Source: Proteobacteria bacterium UBA7821
GTDB lineage: Bacteria > Pseudomonadota > Gammaproteobacteria > Comchoanobacterales > Comchoanobacteraceae
Direction: 5' to 3'
Assembly: GCA_002480165.1 (NCBI GenBank)
Contig: DLBP01000068.1
Location: forward strand, 1 to 7,348
DNA length: 7,348 bases
Shown: piece after piece, positions 1 through 6,610 of the stretch
Layout: every line of letters begins with the position of its first letter
Position numbering within the stretch: position 1 is the first letter of the stretch
The notes under the pieces: generated by a model
The model's input: only the letters and a program-made list of their open reading frames with translations
Database searches by the model: none
Told to the model about the DNA's origin: nothing
Program-made: the position numbers and the translations under genes

Positions 1-1
1 C

Positions 2-775
2 ACCTCTTCAAAAATAACCGGTGATGTTATCACTGGATATCGTGACAACCTCATATGGGATGCCACGATATGGTGTAGGCGATTGATCAAGTCGTCGATC
101 ACAATCACATCTGTGGTTTTTTTGGTATTCCATCACTCGACAACACTACTGCCTCTTGGTATATGCTTAGCCATTTCAGCAATCTGGGTAGGCAATATCT
201 TTTGGCAAACTGGCAGCTTAGAGTTAACCGAGCTCATTAGACATGATCGCTACAACTTGGCAATGCTCTATGTGTGGTTATTTCCCAACCTAGCCAACCG
301 TGAGCAAAACGATTCAGAAAATTACTGCTCGAAGCTACTGACAGCAGAGCAGCGACACAACCAAAAAAAGTTCATTGACCATTCGGCCGACATCCCACTA
401 GGTATTAGAAATTACTACAATAATAATTTATTCTCTGAAATTAACAAAAAAATCCATCACATATACAATGGAAAGATTCAAATCCAGTACCAAGCGTATT
501 TTGATGCACTTAAATCGTCAGAAGGCCGCAATAAAAAACACGCCATTGAGCAACTACACGGAATGTTAGAAGATAGAGAAAAACTTGTTCGAATACAAGC
601 CGGTGATTACATAGACAAACTCGACAAGCTCGTAGAGACAAGAGACCCCAGAAACCTCAATACCTGGCAGCCACTCATACACAGCCGTTGTACTCATGAC
701 CAAGATCAATATTGGCAAACCATCGACATCAACAACTTGGCTCACCCCACAGCTAACTACCCAGGGGCAACCTAA
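2..775 (+). CDS. Hypothetical membrane-anchored protein, 5' end missing
   Basis: I do not recognise this protein. The frame is open from the left edge (first full codon at base 2) to TAA at 773-775, giving 257 visible residues. A TTG at 83 could be read as a start, but the in-frame residues before it look like normal coding sequence (GYRDNLIWDATIWCRR), so I treat the gene as cut by the window edge. Visible residues about 31-68 form one long or two short hydrophobic segments (VVFLVF, LLPLGICLAISAIWVGNIFW). The remaining ~190 residues are hydrophilic, rich in Lys, Glu, Asp and Asn, and probably helical, with no catalytic motif I can name. The likely form is a membrane-anchored protein with a large soluble C-terminal domain. 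Its stop overlaps the stop of the convergent secretin gene by 4 bp. No function is assigned. Confidence 0.6.
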   Translation, partial: TSSKITGDVITGYRDNLIWDATIWCRRLIKSSITITSVVFLVFHHSTTLLPLGICLAISAIWVGNIFWQTGSLELTELIRHDRYNLAMLYVWLFPNLANREQNDSENYCSKLLTAEQRHNQKKFIDHSADIPLGIRNYYNNNLFSEINKKIHHIYNGKIQIQYQAYFDALKSSEGRNKKHAIEQLHGMLEDREKLVRIQAGDYIDKLDKLVETRDPRNLNTWQPLIHSRCTHDQDQYWQTIDINNLAHPTANYPGAT

Positions 776-1860
776 GTGTTAACTTTTGACACATAGGCAA
801 TTAGCCATAATTGATTTAATCTAACACGTTTGTCGGATTGACAAAACCAGCTGATTCCATCCATCCAAGGTGGACAAGCATCACGATCATGCTGTTCTTG
901 CTCCGAAAAACTTGCCAATAACATGTTCTGATTAAATGGCACATCAAAAGTTGTCACCACTGATTGAGTATACAGTCCAAGGTGGTTTGTTTCTGAGGAC
1001 GGTTTAAACTTATCTTGATGTAGATCAATTGCTAAATAAGCATCATCATCACCGATATTCTTTGCCTCAACCGATAATATAAAAGCAGCTCTTCTAAAGT
1101 GATAGGTTGGTTTATCGTGATCATAATAAGCAATGTAAGGTACTTCATCACCATATTCTAACCTAGAGGTCTCACCGGATTTAATCAACATTTCAGACTG
1201 TGAGATAATTTGGCCAACCCCCAGTGATAATATCTGTTTTAACCATTGTTTAATTGGCCAAGTGTATAAAAACTGTCCTGACCATTCATTTAAATTTAAA
1301 CCCGTCTTCACCATTTTATCCTCATCCATCCTAATCAAAAAAGTATGTAAAATAGCAAGATTTTTTGACACATCAAGGCGTTTTAATTGTTCTACCTGTG
1401 ATTGTTTTTCACAAATAACCGATTGCTCATCTTCAGCCAGAACCAGATGCATACCCTGAACCTGCCCTTTGGTGAGTAACTCCTGTGATGACAAGACACG
1501 TGGATAGTAGTGATGCTTGCCATGATCAGCCTCTCGCACTGATCTAGTAGCCGGCATAAAGTAATACACACCCGCATGACGATCAACATCAATATCTGGA
1601 GAAACAGTTAAGTAGGCTATCCACTCGTCCCAAGACAGATCGCTCAATCGTAAGGTGATGGGTTGTGTCAAATCGGGGGAGACCCAAACATTTCTTTGAT
1701 TGAAGTCGGCTACTTTAATCAGAACATGCCTCATCTCAATCTCTTCAGCAACAATAGAAAAACCGCGTGAAGTCTGACTAATATCAACGGCAACCCATGC
1801 CGAAACCCACCAGCCAAACCACAACATTAAAAAACCAATAGCATGTTTTGTCGCATTCAT
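772..1860 (-). CDS. Short divergent secretin (PilQ/HofQ-like outer-membrane pore)
   Basis: Secretins form the outer-membrane ring through which type IV pili, type II secretion substrates or DNA pass. From the ATG at 1860 the protein has 362 residues, shorter than E. coli HofQ (about 410) and much shorter than PilQ. Residues 1-24 are a Sec signal peptide (AIGFLMLWFGWWVSAWVA). Residues ~33-85 match the STN domain (FSIVAEEIEMRHVLIKVADF, then PITLRLSDLSWDEWIAYL). Residues ~120-165 look like a shrunken N1 domain ending in QLKRLD. Residues ~168-358 are the secretin core: IISQSEMLIKSGETSRLEYG and DEVPYIAYY correspond to the conserved 'qPrlltlng..A.i..G.evPy' strand, and LWLIAYVSKV is the terminal strand. 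The usual GDIPxLGxLF motif is degraded to PPWMDGISWF. An ATG at 1872 would add four residues, but only the 1860 start has an SD-like GGTGA five bases upstream. Family assignment is fairly secure; pilus, competence or secretion use is undecided because no other machine gene is certain nearby. Confidence 0.75.
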   Translation of the reverse strand: MNATKHAIGFLMLWFGWWVSAWVAVDISQTSRGFSIVAEEIEMRHVLIKVADFNQRNVWVSPDLTQPITLRLSDLSWDEWIAYLTVSPDIDVDRHAGVYYFMPATRSVREADHGKHHYYPRVLSSQELLTKGQVQGMHLVLAEDEQSVICEKQSQVEQLKRLDVSKNLAILHTFLIRMDEDKMVKTGLNLNEWSGQFLYTWPIKQWLKQILSLGVGQIISQSEMLIKSGETSRLEYGDEVPYIAYYDHDKPTYHFRRAAFILSVEAKNIGDDDAYLAIDLHQDKFKPSSETNHLGLYTQSVVTTFDVPFNQNMLLASFSEQEQHDRDACPPWMDGISWFCQSDKRVRLNQLWLIAYVSKVNT

Positions 1861-1881
1861 GTTAATCACCATAATAGGAGC

Positions 1882-1897
1882 ATGGATATCGATCCAT
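1882..1897. repeat. Perfect 6-bp inverted repeat upstream of the secretin gene
   Basis: ATGGAT and ATCCAT form perfect arms around a four-base centre, ATCG. The element lies 10 bases before the longer secretin start and immediately downstream of the predicted transcription start on the minus strand. It could be a repressor operator or a small 5'-UTR hairpin. A chance palindrome of this size is also possible. Confidence 0.35.
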
Positions 1898-1905
1898 ACC
1901 GTTCC

Positions 1906-1934
1906 ATCATATGATTAGACAAATAATCAACCAA
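1906..1934 (-). promoter_or_regulatory. Predicted sigma-70 promoter of the secretin gene
   Basis: Read on the minus strand, TTGGTT (1934-1929) is followed after exactly 17 bases by TATGAT (1911-1906), a five-of-six match to the -10 consensus. Transcription would start near 1899, leaving a 5' UTR of about 27-39 bases depending on which ATG is used. The -35 box is only a three-of-six match, so the promoter would be weak or activator-dependent. Confidence 0.45.
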
Positions 1935-1974
1935 AATCCTGATGACTAACAATCTCAGCACAACGATGATTGTG

Positions 1975-1986
1975 TTGATCAATTGA
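1975..1986. repeat. Two overlapping 8-bp palindromes in a divergent intergenic region
   Basis: TTGATCAA (1975-1982) and TCAATTGA (1979-1986) are each perfect palindromes and overlap by four bases. They lie between the secretin gene and the divergent pair of small genes, about 66 bases before the ATG at 2052. This could be a regulator binding site, but AT-rich DNA yields such words by chance. No convincing plus-strand promoter was found around it. Confidence 0.25.
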
Positions 1987-2051
1987 TTACATGACTAGTC
2001 TATCAAAATACGGTATTGTCCATCCTGGATTGTCCCCTTTATGATGGCAAC

Positions 2052-2324
2052 ATGACCAACAAAATCTATGAGTGTGTTGTGATCGTTGCAACAATACTGT
2101 GCATTACTGCATTAATAAACCATTACAGGCCCAAGCCATTCTGCCAGCATCAATTGAATGCGATACTTAACAATCCCATATTGTACCAAAGCGATCTAAT
2201 TGAAATCAAAGCAGGACATTATAGCATAACGGGAACCTTGCCTATCGATATTAAAGCGCTAATCGAAAAAAAACAGCGTGTCGAGATCGACAAAAGACAT
2301 CAACAGGTATTTGGAAGATGCTAA
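2052..2324 (+). CDS. Small single-pass membrane protein, unknown function
   Basis: I do not recognise this 90-residue protein. After a short N-terminus (MTNKIYE) comes one hydrophobic helix, residues ~8-23 (CVVIVATILCITALIN), followed by HYRPKP and a ~60-residue soluble domain with alternating hydrophobic residues (LIEIKAGHYSITGTL), ending in a charged helix. This form, a bitopic inner-membrane protein with a small periplasmic domain, resembles accessory subunits of type IV pilus or type II secretion platforms, but sequence alone does not prove that. A TTG at 2016 would extend the frame by 12 residues. I prefer the ATG at 2052 because it places the helix at a normal N-terminal position; neither start has a clear Shine-Dalgarno site. 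Its last bases overlap the next gene by 7 bp, so the two are almost certainly translated together. Confidence 0.55.
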   Translation: MTNKIYECVVIVATILCITALINHYRPKPFCQHQLNAILNNPILYQSDLIEIKAGHYSITGTLPIDIKALIEKKQRVEIDKRHQQVFGRC

Positions 2325-2647
2325 AAAAAACAATACTGGCGACCTGCATGGTTATTATAATAATTAGGCTATCTTACTATAAAGATTACCGTTTTTGTGC
2401 CAAAGATACAGCATGGGTTCCGGTACTAGCCGGGGTTGACTGGCAGCCAATTGGTAATAAACATCCCTGCCGTATTCAATCAACACTAGAGCCCAAGCAC
2501 CTCAAGCAATCAATCGATCACATAAAAAAGCACGCATCCATCAGTCAAATTAAAATCATTAACAAACCAAATAGTTATAGAAAAGTTGATGTGATCATAG
2601 ACATTAGAAAACAGAGCGGTTGGACAACATCCCTTTTTGTTCATTAA
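2318..2647 (+). CDS. Small single-pass membrane protein, unknown; possible pilus/secretion platform subunit
   Basis: This 109-residue protein has an N-terminal helix (residues ~5-20, TILATCMVIIIIRLSYY) and then a periplasmic-type domain. Two cysteines after the anchor (in YRFCAK and HPCRIQ) could form a disulfide. The second half, LEPKHLKQSIDHIKKHA, then ISQIKIINK and RKVDVIIDI, reads as helix-strand-strand. This is the layout of ferredoxin-like periplasmic domains in PilO/GspM-type proteins; that comparison is inference from pattern only. The ATG lies inside the end of the previous gene (7-bp overlap), with GGAAG directly before it, so translation is probably coupled to that gene. It ends 12 bp from the stop of the convergent MarC-family gene, leaving no room for a terminator. 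Confidence 0.55.
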   Translation: MLKKTILATCMVIIIIRLSYYKDYRFCAKDTAWVPVLAGVDWQPIGNKHPCRIQSTLEPKHLKQSIDHIKKHASISQIKIINKPNSYRKVDVIIDIRKQSGWTTSLFVH

Positions 2648-2659
2648 CCACTTTGACAA

Positions 2660-3277
2660 TCACATAAAATAGTTCTTGAGTCCTTTAAGAATCAACTCTA
2701 GCCCCATCGACGTTATTATTAACCCCATAATCCGGTTACTAACATAGACCCACTTTTCTTTCATTGGCGGGAGTAATGTCGAGGCTGCAAATATGGCTCC
2801 GATTGCAATAGCAATGGCAGTCACAGCAACCGATGAAGTAATTAATGTGTCAATCGAGTAATTGTGATGCGCAAAATAAGCAATAATCGTGACCATAGCG
2901 CCAGGCCCAGAAATCAGTGGTATCGTCAATGGAACGATGGTTGGATCAGATTCTTCGTTTGCTTTTTGGTGTTTTTCATTGTGTGAGCTTGCGTGCTGTT
3001 CACCAGATGACATTGTGATTCCAATACTACTCAACAAAATGCCACCTGCAACTGAAAATGCTTGAAAAGAAATACCAAATAAATGTAATAACTGAGATCC
3101 TAACAATGAGACAAGCATCATGGTAAACCACACAGTAAAAACAAGTTTCAGGGCAATTAGCTGTGCTTGCTTCTTGGAATAGGTTTGCATCATTGTCACA
3201 AACACAACCGCATTACCGAAAGGATTGGAGAGCGCAAACAAAGTTACTGCATAGGGTATTATCGATTTATCCATCAT
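2660..3277 (-). CDS. MarC family (UPF0056) integral membrane protein
   Basis: This is a 205-residue inner-membrane protein of the MarC/YhgN/YchE family, at the family's usual length. Six hydrophobic segments are visible at about residues 5-27, 40-62, 66-88, 113-135, 141-168 and 180-200. Family signatures are present: ALSNPFGNAVVF in helix 1, SVAGGILL in helix 3, PLTIPLISGPGAM (residues 116-128) in helix 4, and NRIMGLIITSMGLELILKGL at the C-terminus. A hydrophilic Glu/His-rich loop (residues ~91-112) separates the two halves. The family was once linked to multiple antibiotic resistance, but that link was not upheld and the substrate is unknown. GGAG lies 10 bases before the ATG at 3277; a second ATG follows directly. 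The gene has its own promoter and is divergent from the OTU-like gene. Confidence 0.92.
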   Translation of the reverse strand: MMDKSIIPYAVTLFALSNPFGNAVVFVTMMQTYSKKQAQLIALKLVFTVWFTMMLVSLLGSQLLHLFGISFQAFSVAGGILLSSIGITMSSGEQHASSHNEKHQKANEESDPTIVPLTIPLISGPGAMVTIIAYFAHHNYSIDTLITSSVAVTAIAIAIGAIFAASTLLPPMKEKWVYVSNRIMGLIITSMGLELILKGLKNYFM

Positions 3278-3307
3278 CTTTCGTTTTCTCCAATTTACGT
3301 CACCTTA

Positions 3308-3336
3308 GCTATAGCACATAACCAATATTTCATCAA
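3308..3336 (-). promoter_or_regulatory. Predicted extended -10 promoter of the MarC-family gene
   Basis: On the minus strand, TTGATG (3336-3331) is followed after 17 bases by TATAGC (3313-3308). TGC directly before the -10 box supplies the extended TGn motif. Transcription would start near 3301, leaving a 5' UTR of about 24 bases that contains the GGAG ribosome site. Confidence 0.5.
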
Positions 3337-3390
3337 CCGTGTAGCCATACCTGTTTCATTGTGCCCTAATCCACGTCCGCTAAAAAATGC

Positions 3391-3419
3391 TTGACAGGCA
3401 ATCTTAGTTAGTCAATAAT
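3391..3419 (+). promoter_or_regulatory. Strong predicted sigma-70 promoter of the OTU-like gene
   Basis: A perfect -35 box, TTGACA (3391-3396), is followed after 17 bases by AATAAT (3414-3419), a five-of-six match to TATAAT. This is the best promoter in the window. Transcription would start near 3426, leaving a UTR of about 24 bases with GGAGGG (3434-3439) before the ATG at 3450. Confidence 0.65.
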
Positions 3420-3449
3420 TTGTAAATAACAGCTGGAGGGTTCATCGAC

Positions 3450-4718
3450 ATGATCGAAGCAATCAACGAGAAAATTAGAATCTGCTTACAAACAAATGTA
3501 GAAGAAATTGCTATGCTAGAAGCAATCAATGAGCTGCTAGTCGTTTACAATCAAGAAGCAGGAAAGCGATCCAAACTGCCACTACACACAAAACGTCACT
3601 ACGAAGAAATATTGCGATTTTTTGAACGCATCCGTGATTCGAATAATGACGGTGATCGGAATGCAGCAATCCAAGCCATGCGAGAATTTCAGAGAGATAA
3701 TAAAGCTTCTATCGATGCCCTAACTCACGAGCCAAACCCAAACCTCGTTAAGCGATTGCTCGAGTGGTTGATCAATACACTCAAAAGTTATTTTCCACCC
3801 ACAACAGCTTCTGAGGGACACTGTTTTTTTCATGCTATGCTGGGCGAGAAAAATGGGCATGAATATCGGATGAACAATGTTGCTGAATACAGAAAAAAAC
3901 TATACGACATACTCAACCAGACGATTGAAAAGGAAACAAATGCCGAGCTCAGCCCACGTGAGCAAGAAATCCTGAGACAGTTTCACGATCTGAATGGGCG
4001 AGCTTGTCGAGAAATTTTTAACATCCTGTGTAACAATGATGAATTTATGCAGATGCTCCTAAAAACATCATCAATATTTCACCATATACTCAATGACGAC
4101 CGTAGGGTAGATCAGGGTTTTAATAGTTATCCAGAAGATTCATCCCCAATAAAACCCAAAAGCCCAGATGACATAATTCTTATGGGCATGAATATCGATA
4201 GAAGCGAGATTAATAAACTGGTAGGTCTACTTCAAAAGATGGAGACTGCCCAACTGAAACAAACAGCCGAAAACATGAGTAAAGACCTCGACAAAAATGG
4301 CATGGCCAACGAAGAGGTTGTTCAAGCAGTCATTACCATAGTCGGTGATTTTTTAGAAAAGGCGATTTTATCTAGTTCTGAAATCCGAGACATTGTTTAC
4401 AAAGAAGAATTCTATGATAGGTTTGTTCAAACTGATTGGAGTGAACTTTTTAAACAGTTAGCCATACAAGAGGGAACACTGACCTACCCTGTTGTTGTTC
4501 TTTATGATTCTTATTATCACGAACACTGGCAACAAGGCAACAACCGACAGGATGATCCAGCAAGACATTTGACCAGATTTATACACTATGACGGGATAAA
4601 CAATCATTTCTACGTTGTAGGAGAGCCGCTTCCCCCTGTCTCCCTAGCAAATATTTTCAAAGCCCCCTCCCCAAGATCTATAAATTACTCAGACACCTCT
4701 AAAAGCCCCATCCCTTGA
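3450..4718 (+). CDS. Probable OTU-like cysteine protease (candidate secreted deubiquitinase effector)
   Basis: This 422-residue soluble protein has no signal peptide or membrane helix. Residues 121-136 (SEGHCFFHAMLGEKNG) match the OTU Cys box 'DGNCLFRA', with Cys125 as the predicted nucleophile and Glu122 where Asp is usual. The helix after it (NVAEYRKKLYDIL, 143-155) matches the 'lR..v..yl' helix of OTU domains. Near the C-terminus, two strand-like segments (TYPVVVLYDS, 345-354; RFIHYDGINNHFYVV, 376-390) end in His386, the likely catalytic His; His379 is the alternative. About 190 mostly helical, charged residues lie between them, a large insertion compared with compact OTU domains and reminiscent of the extended helical lobe in Legionella Lot-type OTU effectors. 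Residues 1-110 are a helical N-terminal region. OTU enzymes cleave ubiquitin chains; in intracellular bacteria they are normally injected into the host. Secretion, activity and the catalytic assignment are inference. Confidence 0.65.
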   Translation: MIEAINEKIRICLQTNVEEIAMLEAINELLVVYNQEAGKRSKLPLHTKRHYEEILRFFERIRDSNNDGDRNAAIQAMREFQRDNKASIDALTHEPNPNLVKRLLEWLINTLKSYFPPTTASEGHCFFHAMLGEKNGHEYRMNNVAEYRKKLYDILNQTIEKETNAELSPREQEILRQFHDLNGRACREIFNILCNNDEFMQMLLKTSSIFHHILNDDRRVDQGFNSYPEDSSPIKPKSPDDIILMGMNIDRSEINKLVGLLQKMETAQLKQTAENMSKDLDKNGMANEEVVQAVITIVGDFLEKAILSSSEIRDIVYKEEFYDRFVQTDWSELFKQLAIQEGTLTYPVVVLYDSYYHEHWQQGNNRQDDPARHLTRFIHYDGINNHFYVVGEPLPPVSLANIFKAPSPRSINYSDTSKSPIP

Positions 4719-4757
4719 AATAGATAGCTAACTTTAAAGCCCAAGAAGCGCCTCTAA

Positions 4758-4783
4758 GTGATACTCGATCACCCAGCCTTTTT
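4758..4783 (+). terminator. Weak candidate terminator after the OTU-like gene
   Basis: GTGAT (4758-4762) and ATCAC (4768-4772) can pair around a five-base loop, with a run of five T at 4779-4783 after a six-base gap. The stem is short and the gap is longer than in a typical intrinsic terminator, so this is tentative. A second small hairpin, TGGTG/CACCA, follows at about 4792-4806. Confidence 0.25.
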
Positions 4784-4873
4784 ATTTAATGTGGTGATTG
4801 CCACCATCTGGTTTTCTTGTGAAAACAATATAAACAGATATGTCTCACAAAAAAAAACCACAATGTACTAAAA

Positions 4874-4907
4874 TTGAACTTGTATAATTGTTCATATGTG
4901 GCATAAT
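4874..4907 (+). promoter_or_regulatory. Candidate promoter region of the ATP/ADP translocase gene
   Basis: The 236 bp between the OTU-like gene and the translocase is AT-rich and contains an A9 tract at 4849-4857. Two -10-like hexamers are seen: a perfect TATAAT at 4883-4888 without a good -35, and CATAAT at 4902-4907 with TTGTAT (4880-4885) 16 bases upstream. I cannot choose between them. The leader before the ATG at 4955 would be roughly 40-65 bases. Confidence 0.4.
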
Positions 4908-4954
4908 GAGGCTGTTTTAGTTTTAACTCCGAATACAACACAGGCAGGCTTAAC

Positions 4955-6571
4955 ATGATGAATCAATCCGACCCAAACGATAAGACAACGACACAACAAG
5001 ACAATTCATCAGGAGAAAAGTCCAATTTAATCAATATCATAAACCCCCCCTTGATGGCACTAAAACAAGCTGTATTCCCGATCTACATGAAAGAAATGCC
5101 TAAATTTATTCCGATGGCACTTTTAAATTTCTTGACGCTATTTTCCTTTACCATGCTAAGGAACACCAAAGACTCACTGGTACTATTGGCGCCAAACATG
5201 ACCTCTCTCGGTCTAACTTATGCCAAGCTTGGACTTGTTCTACCAGCCTCTATTTTATTTAGTATTATTTACATCAAGATTAGAAATAACCTTGGTTTCC
5301 AGAGAACTTACCATGTCGTCATGACTTTTTTTGTGATGTTCTTTTTGATATTTAACTACATTCTTTACCCGCTTGCAGATTACATACACCCTGATCCTGA
5401 AGTCATCCATAATCTACAACTGTCTCTTCCTGCGATCTCAAACTTTTTTGGCTTGGCTGGCGTTTGGAGCTTTTCACTGTACTACGTGATGTCAGAGCTG
5501 TGGGGTACCTACACGCTATCGGTTTTGTTCTGGCAATTTGCTAATGAGAACATCGATACAACAGAATCTAAGCGCTTCTATCCAACGTTTATTCTTATTG
5601 GTAACATATCACTCATCTTTTTATCATACGTACTCAAATACGTCAGTGATCACTACACAGGCGGTGCCGAAATTAATTTCATTAACAACACCATTTTCGT
5701 GTGTGGTGTTTCCATGATGCTGTTGTTTCAGTACACCAACCGATACATATTATCACAAGAGCAATATCAGCCTAAAACTAAGATCAAAAAGAAAAAGAAG
5801 CAGAAACTGTCTCTGGGCGATAGTATGAAAGTGTTGTTTAAATCAGAGTACATCCTCTACATAGCAGTCATAGTCTTGTCTTATGGGATCATGATCAACA
5901 TCTTCGAAGTGGTCTGGAAAGACCAACTGAGACTGGCTGTTACCAACCGAAATGAATTCCTTGAGTTCATGGGCCTCTACACCAAATACACAGGCATCTC
6001 AACCATTGCTCTCATCTACGTCAGTATGTACGTCATCAGGAAAATGGGCTGGCTTGTTGGCGCGATCATCACACCAATCATGGCCACTGTAACTTGTGTG
6101 ATTTTCTTCCTATACTGCCTCATGGCTGATACTATTGATCCGGTTCTCACAACGATGGGAGCTGGTGCGATGTTTTCCGTCATGTTTGGAGCAGCCGGTG
6201 TCGTGATGACCAAATCATCTAAATACGCATTTTTTGATCCAACAAAAGAAATGTCATTCATTCCATTGAGTGATGATCTAAAAGCTTCAGGTAAAGCTGC
6301 TGTTGACGGTGTTGGAGCAAGACTGGGTAAGTCTGGTGGTGGATTGATTCAAATATTTATTGCTTTCATCATATCCTCACTAACTGGCGAAATTGTCAAC
6401 GCAATTGATATGATACAGTACACTATCTTCATTATCATATTGATGGGTGGCGCTTGGGTATACTCGGTCATCAAGCTAAACCGCCTATATCAAGCTGCAC
6501 TCTTGGCGGCACAAGAGCCAAATGACGAGCCTAACCAAGAAAAAAGCGCTGCCGCACCAGCATCGTCTTAG
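4955..6571 (+). CDS. tlc: ATP/ADP translocase (Tlc/NTT family nucleotide transporter)
   Basis: Proteins of this family sit in the inner membrane of obligate or facultative intracellular bacteria and in plastids. The Tlc type exchanges bacterial ADP for host ATP. The protein has 538 residues, slightly longer than typical rickettsial Tlc (about 500), with about 11-12 hydrophobic segments and a Lys-rich central loop (KTKIKKKKKQK, 274-284). Family motifs are clear: LRNTKDSLV (68-76), MSELWGTY (179-186), FWQFANE (192-198), FYPTFILIGNISLI (208-221), FEVVWKDQL (317-325), KYAFFDPTKEMSFIPL (423-438) and GKAAVDGVGARLGKSGGG (446-463). Lys72, Glu181 and Glu318 probably correspond to the charged residues essential in plant NTTs (my alignment by eye). 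ATP/ADP antiport is likeliest, but paralogues move other nucleotides or NAD. The ATG at 4955 follows GGCAGG by six bases; an ATG at 4958 is also possible. fumC follows after 39 bp. Confidence 0.93.
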   Translation: MMNQSDPNDKTTTQQDNSSGEKSNLINIINPPLMALKQAVFPIYMKEMPKFIPMALLNFLTLFSFTMLRNTKDSLVLLAPNMTSLGLTYAKLGLVLPASILFSIIYIKIRNNLGFQRTYHVVMTFFVMFFLIFNYILYPLADYIHPDPEVIHNLQLSLPAISNFFGLAGVWSFSLYYVMSELWGTYTLSVLFWQFANENIDTTESKRFYPTFILIGNISLIFLSYVLKYVSDHYTGGAEINFINNTIFVCGVSMMLLFQYTNRYILSQEQYQPKTKIKKKKKQKLSLGDSMKVLFKSEYILYIAVIVLSYGIMINIFEVVWKDQLRLAVTNRNEFLEFMGLYTKYTGISTIALIYVSMYVIRKMGWLVGAIITPIMATVTCVIFFLYCLMADTIDPVLTTMGAGAMFSVMFGAAGVVMTKSSKYAFFDPTKEMSFIPLSDDLKASGKAAVDGVGARLGKSGGGLIQIFIAFIISSLTGEIVNAIDMIQYTIFIIILMGGAWVYSVIKLNRLYQAALLAAQEPNDEPNQEKSAAAPASS

Positions 6572-6598
6572 ACAGCACTAGCTCATAAGGGCTAAAAA

Positions 6599-6609
6599 GG
6601 GAGGGGGAG
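6599..6609 (+). promoter_or_regulatory. Very G-rich ribosome binding site of fumC
   Basis: GGGAGGGGGAG ends one base before the ATG at 6611. The core GGAGG (6600-6604) lies six bases from the start, an ideal distance. Such a perfect site is unusual here, where most starts have weak sites. It argues for efficient translation of fumC, also as the second gene of a transcript from the translocase. Confidence 0.7.
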
Positions 6610-6610
6610 T

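Noticed and set aside
83..85. TTG as the true start of the first gene
   Set aside because: The frame is open and protein-like to the window edge, and no Shine-Dalgarno site precedes the TTG; a gene truncated by the window fits better.
1262..1459. Plus-strand open frame of 65 codons
   Set aside because: It lies wholly inside the secretin gene on the other strand, has a cysteine/serine-rich low-complexity translation and no ribosome site; it is a shadow frame.
1392..1592. Minus-strand open frame of 66 codons
   Set aside because: It overlaps the secretin gene in another frame of the same strand and its translation resembles no domain.
2311..2331. Possible programmed frameshift joining the two small genes at the A8 tract
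   Set aside because: The A8 run lies at and after the upstream stop codon, not before it, so a slip there could not bypass the stop. Simple overlapping start and stop explains the arrangement.
3167..3394. Plus-strand open frame of 75 codons
   Set aside because: It runs antisense through the start of the MarC-family gene and over both promoters; no protein-like pattern is seen.
6016..6261. Minus-strand open frame of 81 codons
   Set aside because: It is antisense within the strongly conserved part of the translocase gene.
6572..6610. Terminator between the translocase gene and fumC
   Set aside because: No stable stem followed by a T run is present; only short AGC/GCT words occur.
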